Source: an uncultured Spirochaetota bacterium
GTDB lineage: Bacteria > Spirochaetota > Spirochaetia > Treponematales > Treponemataceae
DNA: 64,000 nt
Reading direction: 5' to 3'
Assembly (NCBI GenBank): GCA_944389415.1
Contig: CALXMF010000001.1
Coordinates: 1-64,000, forward strand
Shown: positions 16,187 to 23,834 of the stretch, in pieces
How positions within the stretch are numbered: the first letter of the stretch is position 1
How the letters are laid out: each line of letters begins with the position of its first letter
Notes under the pieces: model-generated
Databases searched by the model: none
Seen by the model: the letters and a program-made list of their open reading frames with translations, nothing else
What the model was told of the DNA's origin: nothing
Position numbers and translations under genes: made by a program

Positions 16187-16819
16187 ATGAAATTCATTTT
16201 TTTAGGCCCGCCTGGAGCAGGGAAAGGTACACTGGCAGCAAAAGTTGCAGAAGAATATAAACTTCCGCACATTTCTACCGGAGATATATTCCGCGCAGCT
16301 ATTAAAAATCAGACCCCTCTTGGTATAAAAGTAAAAGCTATTATTGACTCCGGCGCGCTTGTCAGCGATGATATCACCATTGAGCTGGTAAAAGACAGGC
16401 TCTCACAGGATGATGCTCAGAACGGCTTTATTCTTGATGGATTCCCGCGTACTATTCCGCAGGCAGAAGCTCTTGCCGGTATTGTTGCAATTGATGCGGC
16501 AGTAAATTTTGATATTGCAGATGATGCAGTTATAGAACGGCTTTCAGGACGCCGTGTCTGTAAGGGCTGCGGCAAAAACTATCATGTTAAGTTTATGCCG
16601 CCTAAAAAAGATGGACTCTGTGATGATTGTAATGGGGAATTATATACACGCGATGATGATAAGATAGAATCCATCAAAAACAGACTGGTCGTATACCGAA
16701 AACAGACAGCACCACTAATTGATTATTACCGCAGCAAAAACCTGCTGACAGATATTGATGCCCGGCCTGCGACAGAAGCAGTTCTTGCTGAATTCCGTAC
16801 CAAATTTCCCCTTAAATAA
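16187..16819 (+). CDS. adk: Adenylate kinase
   Basis: This cytoplasmic enzyme converts ATP + AMP to 2 ADP and maintains the adenylate pool. The P-loop is GPPGAGKGT at 7-15, the AMP site TGDIFRAAI near 31, and the DGFPRT loop near 84. The LID domain is of the zinc type, with cysteine pairs CKGC near 125 and CDDC near 145. Length 210 is normal. ACAGGAG lies nine bases before the ATG and a strong terminator follows. Confidence 0.96.
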   Translation: MKFIFLGPPGAGKGTLAAKVAEEYKLPHISTGDIFRAAIKNQTPLGIKVKAIIDSGALVSDDITIELVKDRLSQDDAQNGFILDGFPRTIPQAEALAGIVAIDAAVNFDIADDAVIERLSGRRVCKGCGKNYHVKFMPPKKDGLCDDCNGELYTRDDDKIESIKNRLVVYRKQTAPLIDYYRSKNLLTDIDARPATEAVLAEFRTKFPLK

Positions 16820-16833
16820 TTGTACATATACAT

Positions 16834-16873
16834 AAAAATCCGGGGTACAACTCCTTGTACCCCGGATTTTTTT
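16834..16873 (+). terminator. Two-way terminator after adk
   Basis: AAAAATCCGGGGTACAA and TTGTACCCCGGATTTTT pair perfectly over 17 bp around CTCC and are followed by T. The A/T flanks make it work in both directions, ending adk on the plus strand and the ABC binding protein on the minus strand. Confidence 0.92.
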
Positions 16874-16889
16874 ATCAACCACTAACCGA

Positions 16890-17879
16890 CTACAATTGAG
16901 CTTTCAGTTCTTCGGGAATAGAAATACCTATGGCGTTTGCCACGTCCATGTTAATTTTCAAATCAGCTTTCTGGAGATACTGTATCGGCATTTCAGCAGG
17001 CTTTTTACCATCTCGAAGGATGGAAACAGCCATTGCTGCTGTTTGCTTACCAAGTTCATAATAATTAATTCCATATGTAGCAAGCCCTCCCTGATCAACC
17101 ATTCCGCCTTCTCCACAGATAACAGGCAGTTTCGCAGGAGTTGTTACAATACTGACAGTTGCCATACCAGCAGCAATCATATTATCTGTTGGTGTATACA
17201 CTGCATCAACTTTGCCAATCAGACTTTGAACAACCTGCTGAATCTCATTTGAATTAGACACAGTTGCATCAATATAGGCAATTCCCAGCGAATCACAAAC
17301 TTTTTTTGCCAGATCAATCTGAAATTTTGAATTCTGTTCACTTGAACAATACAGCATACCGACATTTTTTACAGAAGGAACCAGTTGTTTAAGCAGTTTT
17401 ATCTGCGCCTCAACCGGTGTTAAGTCGGAAGTTCCGGAAACATTTCCGCCGGGAACTTCATTTGAAGCAACAAGTTTTGCGGAAGCCGGATCTGTGACAG
17501 CGGTAATAAGAATAGGAATTGTCTTAGTCAAATTTGCTACCGCCTGTGCCGCAGGCGTGGCAATTGCAAGAATAAGATCATCTTTATCATTCACCAGCTT
17601 TTGTGCAATAGTCATGCAATTTGCCTGTTCACCCTGCGCATTCTGGTAATCAATACTGATATTCTGTCCATCAACATAACCAGCTTCTGCAAGACCATCT
17701 ACAAATCCCTGATAGGAGGCATCAAGAGCCGTATGTTCCACAAGCTGAACAACGCCAACTTTAAGGATTTTCTGTCCGTCAGCAGTCGTACTTTCTTTAG
17801 TACCGCCGGCACTCAAGATTCCGCAGACACAGAACGAACATATAAGTCCTGCTGCAAATAATTTTACATTCTTTTTCAT
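16890..17879 (-). CDS. ABC transporter substrate-binding protein (ABC_sub_bind/TrpX type)
   Basis: This is a periplasmic receptor of the family often annotated TrpX, with an export signal (LFAAGLICSFCVCGILSAGG). Marks are KVGVVQLVEHTALDASYQGF near 40, a middle hinge with GMLYCSSEQNS, and VYTPTDNMIAAGM near 227. Length 329 is normal. The ligand is not certain; aromatic amino acids are typical of relatives. The matching permease and ATPase genes are not next to it, since both sides end in other genes, so it is either an orphan or serves a transporter elsewhere. GAGGAGAT precedes the ATG. Confidence 0.8.
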   Translation of the reverse strand: MKKNVKLFAAGLICSFCVCGILSAGGTKESTTADGQKILKVGVVQLVEHTALDASYQGFVDGLAEAGYVDGQNISIDYQNAQGEQANCMTIAQKLVNDKDDLILAIATPAAQAVANLTKTIPILITAVTDPASAKLVASNEVPGGNVSGTSDLTPVEAQIKLLKQLVPSVKNVGMLYCSSEQNSKFQIDLAKKVCDSLGIAYIDATVSNSNEIQQVVQSLIGKVDAVYTPTDNMIAAGMATVSIVTTPAKLPVICGEGGMVDQGGLATYGINYYELGKQTAAMAVSILRDGKKPAEMPIQYLQKADLKINMDVANAIGISIPEELKAQL

Positions 17880-18046
17880 CCATATCTCCTCTCATATGAT
17901 AAAAGAGCAATTTTTTATTAATGCTAAATATACTTTACTATAATAAAAAAATATTTTCAAGTCAAGAGAGAATCCTGTTTTATCCTCTGATAAGCAGAGA
18001 ACATTACTAAAAATCGATTCTCTAAAAATAGAAACAGTAACAATAT

Positions 18047-18062
18047 ATGAGAATATTCTCAT
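18047..18062 (+). promoter_or_regulatory. 16-bp palindrome upstream of the purine permease promoter
   Basis: ATGAGAATATTCTCAT is a perfect palindrome centred about 20 bp upstream of the -35 box at 18076, in the space between the divergent binding-protein and permease genes. It is a good candidate operator for a dimeric regulator acting on one or both genes. Confidence 0.5.
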
Positions 18063-18075
18063 CATCGCTTTTATT

Positions 18076-18104
18076 TTGCATTTATTTCCTATTTATGATA
18101 TAAT
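18076..18104 (+). promoter_or_regulatory. Promoter of the purine permease gene
   Basis: TTGCAT (18076-18081), a 17-bp spacer and TATAAT (18099-18104) form a near-consensus sigma-70 promoter. The leader to ATG 18149 would be about 38 bases, too short for a purine riboswitch. Confidence 0.75.
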
Positions 18105-18148
18105 CCGCGCATCGTTCGTTTTATAATAACGAGAGGAGATTTATATTT

Positions 18149-19486
18149 ATGGAAAAACTTTTCCAACTTTCAAAGCGCGGCACAACAGTAAAAACAGAAA
18201 TTGTCGCCGGTATCACCACATTCCTGACGATGGCATATATTCTTGCTGTTAACCCTGGTATGTTAGGAAGTATTGAAGGAATGGGCGCAGCAAATGTATT
18301 TACAGCAACGGCCTTTTCAGCAGCAATCGCAACACTTGTTATGGCATTTGCTGCAAATCTTCCTGTTGCATTAGCTCCAGGCATGGGACTCAACGCTTTT
18401 TTTACATATACTGTTGTATTTGGACTTGGGTACAGCTGGCAAATCGCACTGACGGCTGTATTTCTTGAAGGTATAGTATTTATACTTCTTTCTTTTTTTA
18501 GTGTCCGCGAAGCGATTATCAGCGCACTGCCGCCAAGTCTAAAAAAAGCTATTGCTGGCGGTATTGGTCTGTTTATCGCGTTAATCGGATTAAGCAATGC
18601 GGGTATTGTTTCCTCTGAAATGGGAACCATTATCGGATTTGCTCCGCTTAAAGGCCCGGCACTCGTTGCAGTGATTGGACTTATTATTACCATTTTGCTG
18701 CTTGCCCGTAAAATAACAGGAGCTATTCTCATTGGCATTGTCATCACTACTATTATTGGTATTCCTTTTGGGGTCACTGTCATACCGGAAGGATTTTCAC
18801 CAATTTCATTGCCGGCAGCTCCATTATTCTGGAAATTTGATTTCTCACAGGTTCTTTCTATTAAATTTTTTACTGTGTTTTTTACATTCTTTTTTGTTGA
18901 TATCTTTGATACAGTAGGCACCCTTGTTGGAGTTACCACAGAAGTTAATTTGACCGACAAAGATGGTAATATTCCCCGTGTAAAACAGGCTCTGCTTGCA
19001 GACGCAATCGGTACTACTGTTGGTGCTATGCTGGGAACCTCCACAGTAACAAGCTTTGTTGAAAGCTCTTCCGGAGTCGCAGCTGGCGGACGTACAGGAC
19101 TGGCATCTGTAGTAACAGGAATTCTGTTTCTCCTTTCACTGTTTCTCAGCCCTCTGTTTTTGCTTGTTCCAAGTGCTGCTACTGCACCTGCACTTATCAT
19201 GGTTGGTTATTTTATGATCAAGAGTATCACTGATATAGATTATCATAATTCCAAAGATTCACATTCACCAACCCCCTATTTAAATTTTGCAGATCCCGTT
19301 GAAGGAATTCCCGCATTCATCTGTATGATCGTTATGCCGTTCGCATACAGTATTGCAGAAGGTATTGTCTGGGGGCTTATTTCACATGTATTGCTTAAAG
19401 TAGTTACAGGAAAAGCAAAATCAATTTCACCTGTCACATGGGTGCTTTTTGTGATATTTATCCTGCGATTTTTCTTAAACTCTTAA
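18149..19486 (+). CDS. NCS2-family purine permease (PbuG/AzgA type)
   Basis: This inner-membrane proton symporter for hypoxanthine/guanine/adenine-type bases has about 13 hydrophobic segments. The N-terminus EIVAGITTFLTMAYILAVNPGML and the motif ALAPGMGLNAFFTY near 70 are typical of the AzgA/PbuG branch, and VDIFDTVGTLVGV near 251 and SGVAAGGRTGLASV near 305 are the conserved transport motifs. Length 445 is normal. GAGAGGAG is at good spacing. Together with adk and purA in the same window it fits a host-dependent organism that salvages purines. Confidence 0.9.
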   Translation: MEKLFQLSKRGTTVKTEIVAGITTFLTMAYILAVNPGMLGSIEGMGAANVFTATAFSAAIATLVMAFAANLPVALAPGMGLNAFFTYTVVFGLGYSWQIALTAVFLEGIVFILLSFFSVREAIISALPPSLKKAIAGGIGLFIALIGLSNAGIVSSEMGTIIGFAPLKGPALVAVIGLIITILLLARKITGAILIGIVITTIIGIPFGVTVIPEGFSPISLPAAPLFWKFDFSQVLSIKFFTVFFTFFFVDIFDTVGTLVGVTTEVNLTDKDGNIPRVKQALLADAIGTTVGAMLGTSTVTSFVESSSGVAAGGRTGLASVVTGILFLLSLFLSPLFLLVPSAATAPALIMVGYFMIKSITDIDYHNSKDSHSPTPYLNFADPVEGIPAFICMIVMPFAYSIAEGIVWGLISHVLLKVVTGKAKSISPVTWVLFVIFILRFFLNS

Positions 19487-19500
19487 AACAGTAATTCCAA

Positions 19501-19537
19501 AACAGACCGCCTTAAATAAGGCGGTCTGTTTTGTTTT
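19501..19537 (+). terminator. Terminator after the purine permease
   Basis: AACAGACCGCCTT pairs with AAGGCGGTCTGTT around a 4-base loop and is followed by TTGTTTT. A classic Rho-independent terminator. Confidence 0.92.
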
Positions 19538-19660
19538 ATCGGTATACTGGCGAAAATCATATACGCTTCTTAAGTGTTATATTGTGCAGTATGTATCTTT
19601 AGTGTATTATTGTTACAAATTACTGGATGTAACAGATGTTTTATTTTTAGGAGGCAAATA

Positions 19661-20911
19661 ATGCAGGCAAAAAAAATTACCGATTATATCTTTGCGCTCC
19701 ATGCTGATATACAGGATGCGCGTTTCTTTGAAGGTTTTTGGCCGATTCCTCATGGCGTAACACTCAATTCTTATATTGTGCAGGGAGAAAAAACAGCTCT
19801 GATTGATTTATACCGTGATTGGGAATCCGCGCCAGAGCAGATGGACAGTCAGCTTGCGTCCATCGGTCTTTCAGCAGATAAAATTGATTATGTCATTTTA
19901 AACCATCTTGAACCAGATCATACGGGTTTTCTGCGCGAATTCCATAAAATTAATCCGCACGCGGAAATTATCTCAACAGCAAAGGGCATTGCGCTTGCCG
20001 AAAAATTCAGTAAAGCAGGGAAAGATGCAAAATACCGTGCAGTAAAAACAGGCGATTCCCTTGATTTAGGAAACGGCATCATATTATCTTTTACAGAAGT
20101 ACCAAACGTACACTGGCCAGAAACAATGGTGACATATGAAGCAAAATCAGGAACACTTTTTTCTTGTGATGCATTCGGTTCATATGGAAAAACGGGAGAC
20201 CGGATCTTTGATGATGAATTTACCGCCGAAGAACACGCTCATTATGAGCGCGAATCACTGCGTTATTATGCTAATATAGTTGCAAGTTTCAGTTCATTCG
20301 TAAAACAGGCAGTAACAAAACTTGCACCTCTTGATATAAAAGTTATTGCGCCAAGTCACGGAATTGTCTGGCGAAAGAACCCCGCTGAAATTATTAAAAG
20401 ATATTGTGATTACGCAGGATATAACACAGGCGGAGCATTAAAAAATAAAATTACCGTCATCTGGGGCTCTATGTATGGCAATACAAAGATTGGTGTTGAT
20501 GCAGTTGTACGCGGTATCCAGCGTGCTGCAGATGCATTAAAAGCTGCCGGTAAAGAGGCACCTGAATGTACAATTCTCGAAATACCGTCAATCGATGCGT
20601 CCTTTGTACTAGCTGATGCATATGAATCAAAAGGTATCGTTATGGCGATGCCCACATATGAATATAAAATGTTTCCTCCGGCGGCTTTTATCTTAAATCT
20701 GTTCAACAGAAAGCATTTTACCGGAAAAACAGCTCTTCGTATCGGAAGTTGGGGCTGGATTGGCGGAGCAAAAAAAGAATATGACGAAGCTGTTGCCCCG
20801 CTTAAATGGGAACATATAGAACCTTTTGAATGGCAGGGGTTACCTTCTGAGGAAGACATTGCTCTTCTTGAGAAGAGAGGAGAAGAACTGGTACAGGCAA
20901 TTACCAGATAA
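19661..20911 (+). CDS. A-type flavoprotein (FprA/flavodiiron family)
   Basis: This cytoplasmic flavodiiron protein reduces oxygen (or nitric oxide) to harmless products, a main defence in anaerobes. ATG 19661 follows AGGAGG; the longer frame from 19574 is not needed. The N-terminal metallo-lactamase domain (1-250) has the diiron ligands in NHLEPDHTG near 79-87 and further ligands at NVHWPET and PSHG. The C-terminal flavodoxin domain (about 258-416) starts with WGSMYGNTK, which binds FMN. Electrons would come from a rubredoxin or similar carrier not seen here. Confidence 0.93.
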   Translation: MQAKKITDYIFALHADIQDARFFEGFWPIPHGVTLNSYIVQGEKTALIDLYRDWESAPEQMDSQLASIGLSADKIDYVILNHLEPDHTGFLREFHKINPHAEIISTAKGIALAEKFSKAGKDAKYRAVKTGDSLDLGNGIILSFTEVPNVHWPETMVTYEAKSGTLFSCDAFGSYGKTGDRIFDDEFTAEEHAHYERESLRYYANIVASFSSFVKQAVTKLAPLDIKVIAPSHGIVWRKNPAEIIKRYCDYAGYNTGGALKNKITVIWGSMYGNTKIGVDAVVRGIQRAADALKAAGKEAPECTILEIPSIDASFVLADAYESKGIVMAMPTYEYKMFPPAAFILNLFNRKHFTGKTALRIGSWGWIGGAKKEYDEAVAPLKWEHIEPFEWQGLPSEEDIALLEKRGEELVQAITR

Positions 20912-20965
20912 ATGTTATAATAAATGGGTGTAACAGCAGCCAAACCTGTTTGTTTATTATCAAAA

Positions 20966-20988
20966 GAGGTGGCAGTGTTTGCCACCTC
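20966..20988 (+). other. Hairpin between fprA-like and BI-1 genes
   Basis: GAGGTGGCA and TGCCACCTC pair perfectly over 9 bp around GTGTT. There is no T-tail, and it ends 22 bp before the BI-1 start codon, so it may be a weak terminator or an mRNA-processing or translation-control element. Confidence 0.5.
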
Positions 20989-21009
20989 CATAGTTAAGAG
21001 GTATCATAT

Positions 21010-21702
21010 ATGAACGATGTCAGTACACTACAGCAAACCAGTGATGTTGCCCGCAGAAAGTTTATTTCCGCAACATATGGATGGATGGTTCTTGCCCTTT
21101 CAATAAGTGCGATATGTGCGTTTCTTGTTGCAAATAGTATCAAGATGCAGGCGTTTATTTTTGGCAATGTGTTTGTTTTTTTTGGATTAATCATTGCAGA
21201 ACTCGTACTTGTTTTCTTTTTGTCTGCACGTATTAGAAAAATCAGCAAAACAACGGCTGGAATTGCTTTTATAGGTTACTCTATTATCAATGGCCTAACA
21301 CTGTCTTCAGTGCTGCTTGTATACGCAGGCACATCTGTCGCAAGAGTTTTTGTCATCACTGCGCTGCTGTTTGGTGTCATGACAGTTTATGGTATGACAA
21401 CAAAAAGCGATCTTATGTCAGCTGGCAGATATCTTTTCATGGGACTTGTTGGCATTATAATTGCCTCACTAGTAAATATATTCTTAAGATCAAGCGGTCT
21501 GGACTGGATTATATCACTAGTCGGAGTGGCATTATTTACAGGCCTTACTGCTTACGACACACAGAAAGTTATTCGAGCATCTGCTGGTGCAGATGACAGT
21601 GAGGCATACAGCAAAATTGCAATTATTGCTGCACTTGAATTATACCTTGATTTTGTTAATCTGTTTCTGTATCTGCTGAGATTATTTGGAAAAAAAGATT
21701 AA
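21010..21702 (+). CDS. Bax inhibitor-1 family membrane protein
   Basis: This seven-helix inner-membrane protein belongs to the BI-1/YccA/YetJ family; relatives form pH-sensitive calcium leaks or modulate FtsH. The N-terminus RRKFISATYGWMVLALSISAICAF and the stretch TGLTAYDTQKVIRA near 178 are typical, and the C-terminal ALELYLDFVNLFLYLLRLFGKKD carries the conserved aspartate. Length 230 is normal. AGAGGT precedes the ATG. Confidence 0.92.
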   Translation: MNDVSTLQQTSDVARRKFISATYGWMVLALSISAICAFLVANSIKMQAFIFGNVFVFFGLIIAELVLVFFLSARIRKISKTTAGIAFIGYSIINGLTLSSVLLVYAGTSVARVFVITALLFGVMTVYGMTTKSDLMSAGRYLFMGLVGIIIASLVNIFLRSSGLDWIISLVGVALFTGLTAYDTQKVIRASAGADDSEAYSKIAIIAALELYLDFVNLFLYLLRLFGKKD

Positions 21703-21712
21703 CGCTCTAAAA

Positions 21713-21751
21713 TATCACAAACAAATATGTAGAACATATTTGTTTGTGATA
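21713..21751 (+). terminator. Perfect 18-bp hairpin between convergent genes
   Basis: TATCACAAACAAATATGT and its exact complement flank AGA. It lies after the BI-1 stop and before the end of the oppositely transcribed ydcF-like gene, so it probably ends both transcripts, though flanking T-runs are short. Confidence 0.7.
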
Positions 21752-21819
21752 GCAATATTTTCAGAGAAACATTTTATATAAGAATCAAAATTTTTCAAAT
21801 ACGTAAGTACAAAACGATC

Positions 21820-22692
21820 TCACCGCCATCTTGTTTGTATCCACTCCCGCAACTGGAGTTTTACCATTGAACAGACCTCGCGCAGATATACATTAGGCAC
21901 ATTGAGCAGCGGAACGGGAGACGCAAGCCCATACACATTTTCATATCCCTGCTGCGACGCAAGATATAAAGATCTCTGTAGATGAGAAGCACTGGTAACT
22001 ATAAGTACCGGCAGTTTTTTTGCCATATCAACAGAAATCCCTTCAGTCTGTGCGATAACTTGCGCGGAATATAGAAAATTCTGCACAGTATCCTGTGATT
22101 CTGTTTCACACAGAATCCGTCTGCTTAGAATACCGCGCCCCTCAAGATAGCGCTTCATACCTAATGCTCCCGGTTCTGGGGAAAAAGGCCCCTTGCCTTC
22201 AGTAAGTATAGCAACTGTTTCCTGATGCTTGTGCATATAGTCAGCGGCTGTACGAAGGCGCGCGGCAGCGCCATTTCCAACTGTACCATCAGAACGGGTT
22301 CCTCCGCCAAGAACAATAACATATCGAATGTTCGCATCGACAGTCGGCTGGTTATACGGGCGCAGAATAAATTGCAGTTCATATACAGACAGGCTGCACA
22401 TACAGATAAGAATAAAAACAAATACCCCATTCCAAAACTTCTGCCCACGGGTCAACGGCATAAAAATATCATGCTCTATAAGGCGGCACCGCTTTTGCCA
22501 AAAACGTCCAACAGCAAAGAAAAAAACACCACCTACAGGCCATACATAACTAAACCCCGGATAAGGCAATGAATAATCTGCGACAGCAAGAAGCACAAAA
22601 TATGACAGACAAAATGCAGCACAACAATAACATGCAGCAGATATAATTTTACAAGAATTATGTTTCTTTTTTTTGTATTTTCCAGTTTTCAT
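21820..22692 (-). CDS. YdcF/DUF218-family membrane-anchored protein
   Basis: This 290-residue protein has a basic start, two or three membrane segments in the first 115 residues, then a DUF218 domain outside the membrane: YVIVLGGGTRSDG near 125, EGRGILSRRILCETESQDTVQN near 186 and LIVTSASHLQRSLYLA near 227. The family (YdcF, SanA, ElyC) is linked to envelope polysaccharide or lipid-carrier metabolism, but the reaction is unsettled. It stands alone on the minus strand, with GGTAAG as a weak ribosome site. Confidence 0.88.
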   Translation of the reverse strand: MKTGKYKKKKHNSCKIISAACYCCAAFCLSYFVLLAVADYSLPYPGFSYVWPVGGVFFFAVGRFWQKRCRLIEHDIFMPLTRGQKFWNGVFVFILICMCSLSVYELQFILRPYNQPTVDANIRYVIVLGGGTRSDGTVGNGAAARLRTAADYMHKHQETVAILTEGKGPFSPEPGALGMKRYLEGRGILSRRILCETESQDTVQNFLYSAQVIAQTEGISVDMAKKLPVLIVTSASHLQRSLYLASQQGYENVYGLASPVPLLNVPNVYLREVCSMVKLQLREWIQTRWR

Positions 22693-22817
22693 ATCTTACC
22701 AAATATAATTATAAATAGAGAATATAACAGCTTTCTTATAGAATATCAAATAACATATCCCACTTGCCAAGACATGTAAAGTCCAATTCGTCTGCGCAGC
22801 ACAGGAAAATCAGATAC

Positions 22818-22846
22818 TTGCGCGATGTCTGTACTCTGCGTACAAT
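22818..22846 (+). promoter_or_regulatory. Promoter of the CDF exporter gene
   Basis: TTGCGC (22818-22823), a 17-bp spacer and TACAAT (22841-22846) are followed after 7 bases by ATG 22854. The transcript would start at or within a base of the start codon, which fits the lack of a ribosome site. Confidence 0.55.
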
Positions 22847-22853
22847 AAGATAA

Positions 22854-23834
22854 ATGGAGCAACAAAATCTCAACAGAACAAAAATCATCGCAGCGGCAGG
22901 CTGGATCGCACTGATTGGAAATCTTACCTTGGCTATTTTAAAGTTGGTTATTGGCATGATTACCGAAAGTCTTGCCGTCATTGGAGATGGTATAGATTCA
23001 TCTACTGATGTCTGCATTGCTTTGATGACGCTCATCGTAAGCAGAGTTATTTCTCAACCATCCGACAAAGGACACCCATGGGGGCATGGAAGAGCTGAAA
23101 CAACAGCGACTATGATTTTATCGTTTATTATTTTTTTTGCAGGCGCACAACTCGCACTGAAATCTGTACATGCATTAATTAATTACAGAACAGCAAAAGA
23201 AACTTCATCTCTTGCTCTTGCAGCCTCAGGTATTTCCATTATAGGAAAATTTGTTCTCTCTATAGTACAGCTCCAGCTTGGTAAAAAGGCACACAGCCCG
23301 ATGATACTGGCAAACGCACAGAATATGAAAAACGATATCATCATGTCGGCAGGTGTTCTTATTGGAATTGGAGCAGCAAAAGTATTCAAACAGCCGCTTC
23401 TGGACCCTGTTATCGCAATTGCTGTCAGTCTGTGGATCATAAAAAATGCTGTCAGTCTGTTTCAACAGATAAATACAGAATTAATGGATGGAAATACAGA
23501 TAACCAGCTATACAAAACACTGTTTGAAGCGATCCATGCCGTACCAGGAGTCACAAATCCGCACCGCGCACGTATCAGAAAAATTGCTAATAGATGGGAT
23601 ATCGATGTTGATATCGAAGTAGATGCAGATCTCACAGTACATCAAGCCCATGAAATCGCAGAACGAACAGCAGAGTCAGTAAAGCAGGCTATTCCAGATG
23701 TATACGATATTATGGTACATATTGAACCGGCGGGACATAGTATACATCATCCGCAAGAACAATATGGTCTATCAGAAGCAGATGTCTCCCCCTATCCATC
23801 TTCAGCACAGCATCTGCATGAAGATCATCGCTAA
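22854..23834 (+). CDS. Cation diffusion facilitator family exporter
   Basis: This inner-membrane divalent metal/proton antiporter (zinc, iron or manganese) has six membrane segments. The metal site residues are in GDGIDSSTD near 42-50 and NAQNMKNDIIMSAG near 150-163, with HPWGHGRAE near 76. The C-terminal cytoplasmic dimerisation domain (about 205-295) is followed by a histidine-rich tail (HSIHHPQEQ, HLHEDHR). The first position is DxxxD rather than HxxxD, which leaves the metal open. It converges with uvrB and the stops overlap by 4 bp. Confidence 0.92.
   Translation: MEQQNLNRTKIIAAAGWIALIGNLTLAILKLVIGMITESLAVIGDGIDSSTDVCIALMTLIVSRVISQPSDKGHPWGHGRAETTATMILSFIIFFAGAQLALKSVHALINYRTAKETSSLALAASGISIIGKFVLSIVQLQLGKKAHSPMILANAQNMKNDIIMSAGVLIGIGAAKVFKQPLLDPVIAIAVSLWIIKNAVSLFQQINTELMDGNTDNQLYKTLFEAIHAVPGVTNPHRARIRKIANRWDIDVDIEVDADLTVHQAHEIAERTAESVKQAIPDVYDIMVHIEPAGHSIHHPQEQYGLSEADVSPYPSSAQHLHEDHR

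Noticed and set aside
18105-18148. Purine riboswitch before the purine permease
   Set aside because: The leader after the promoter is only about 38 bases and lacks the conserved three-way junction sequence.
18121-19200. A 359-residue minus-strand frame opposite the purine permease
   Set aside because: The permease on the plus strand has full family motifs, promoter and ribosome site; the opposite frame is serine/proline-rich shadow sequence.
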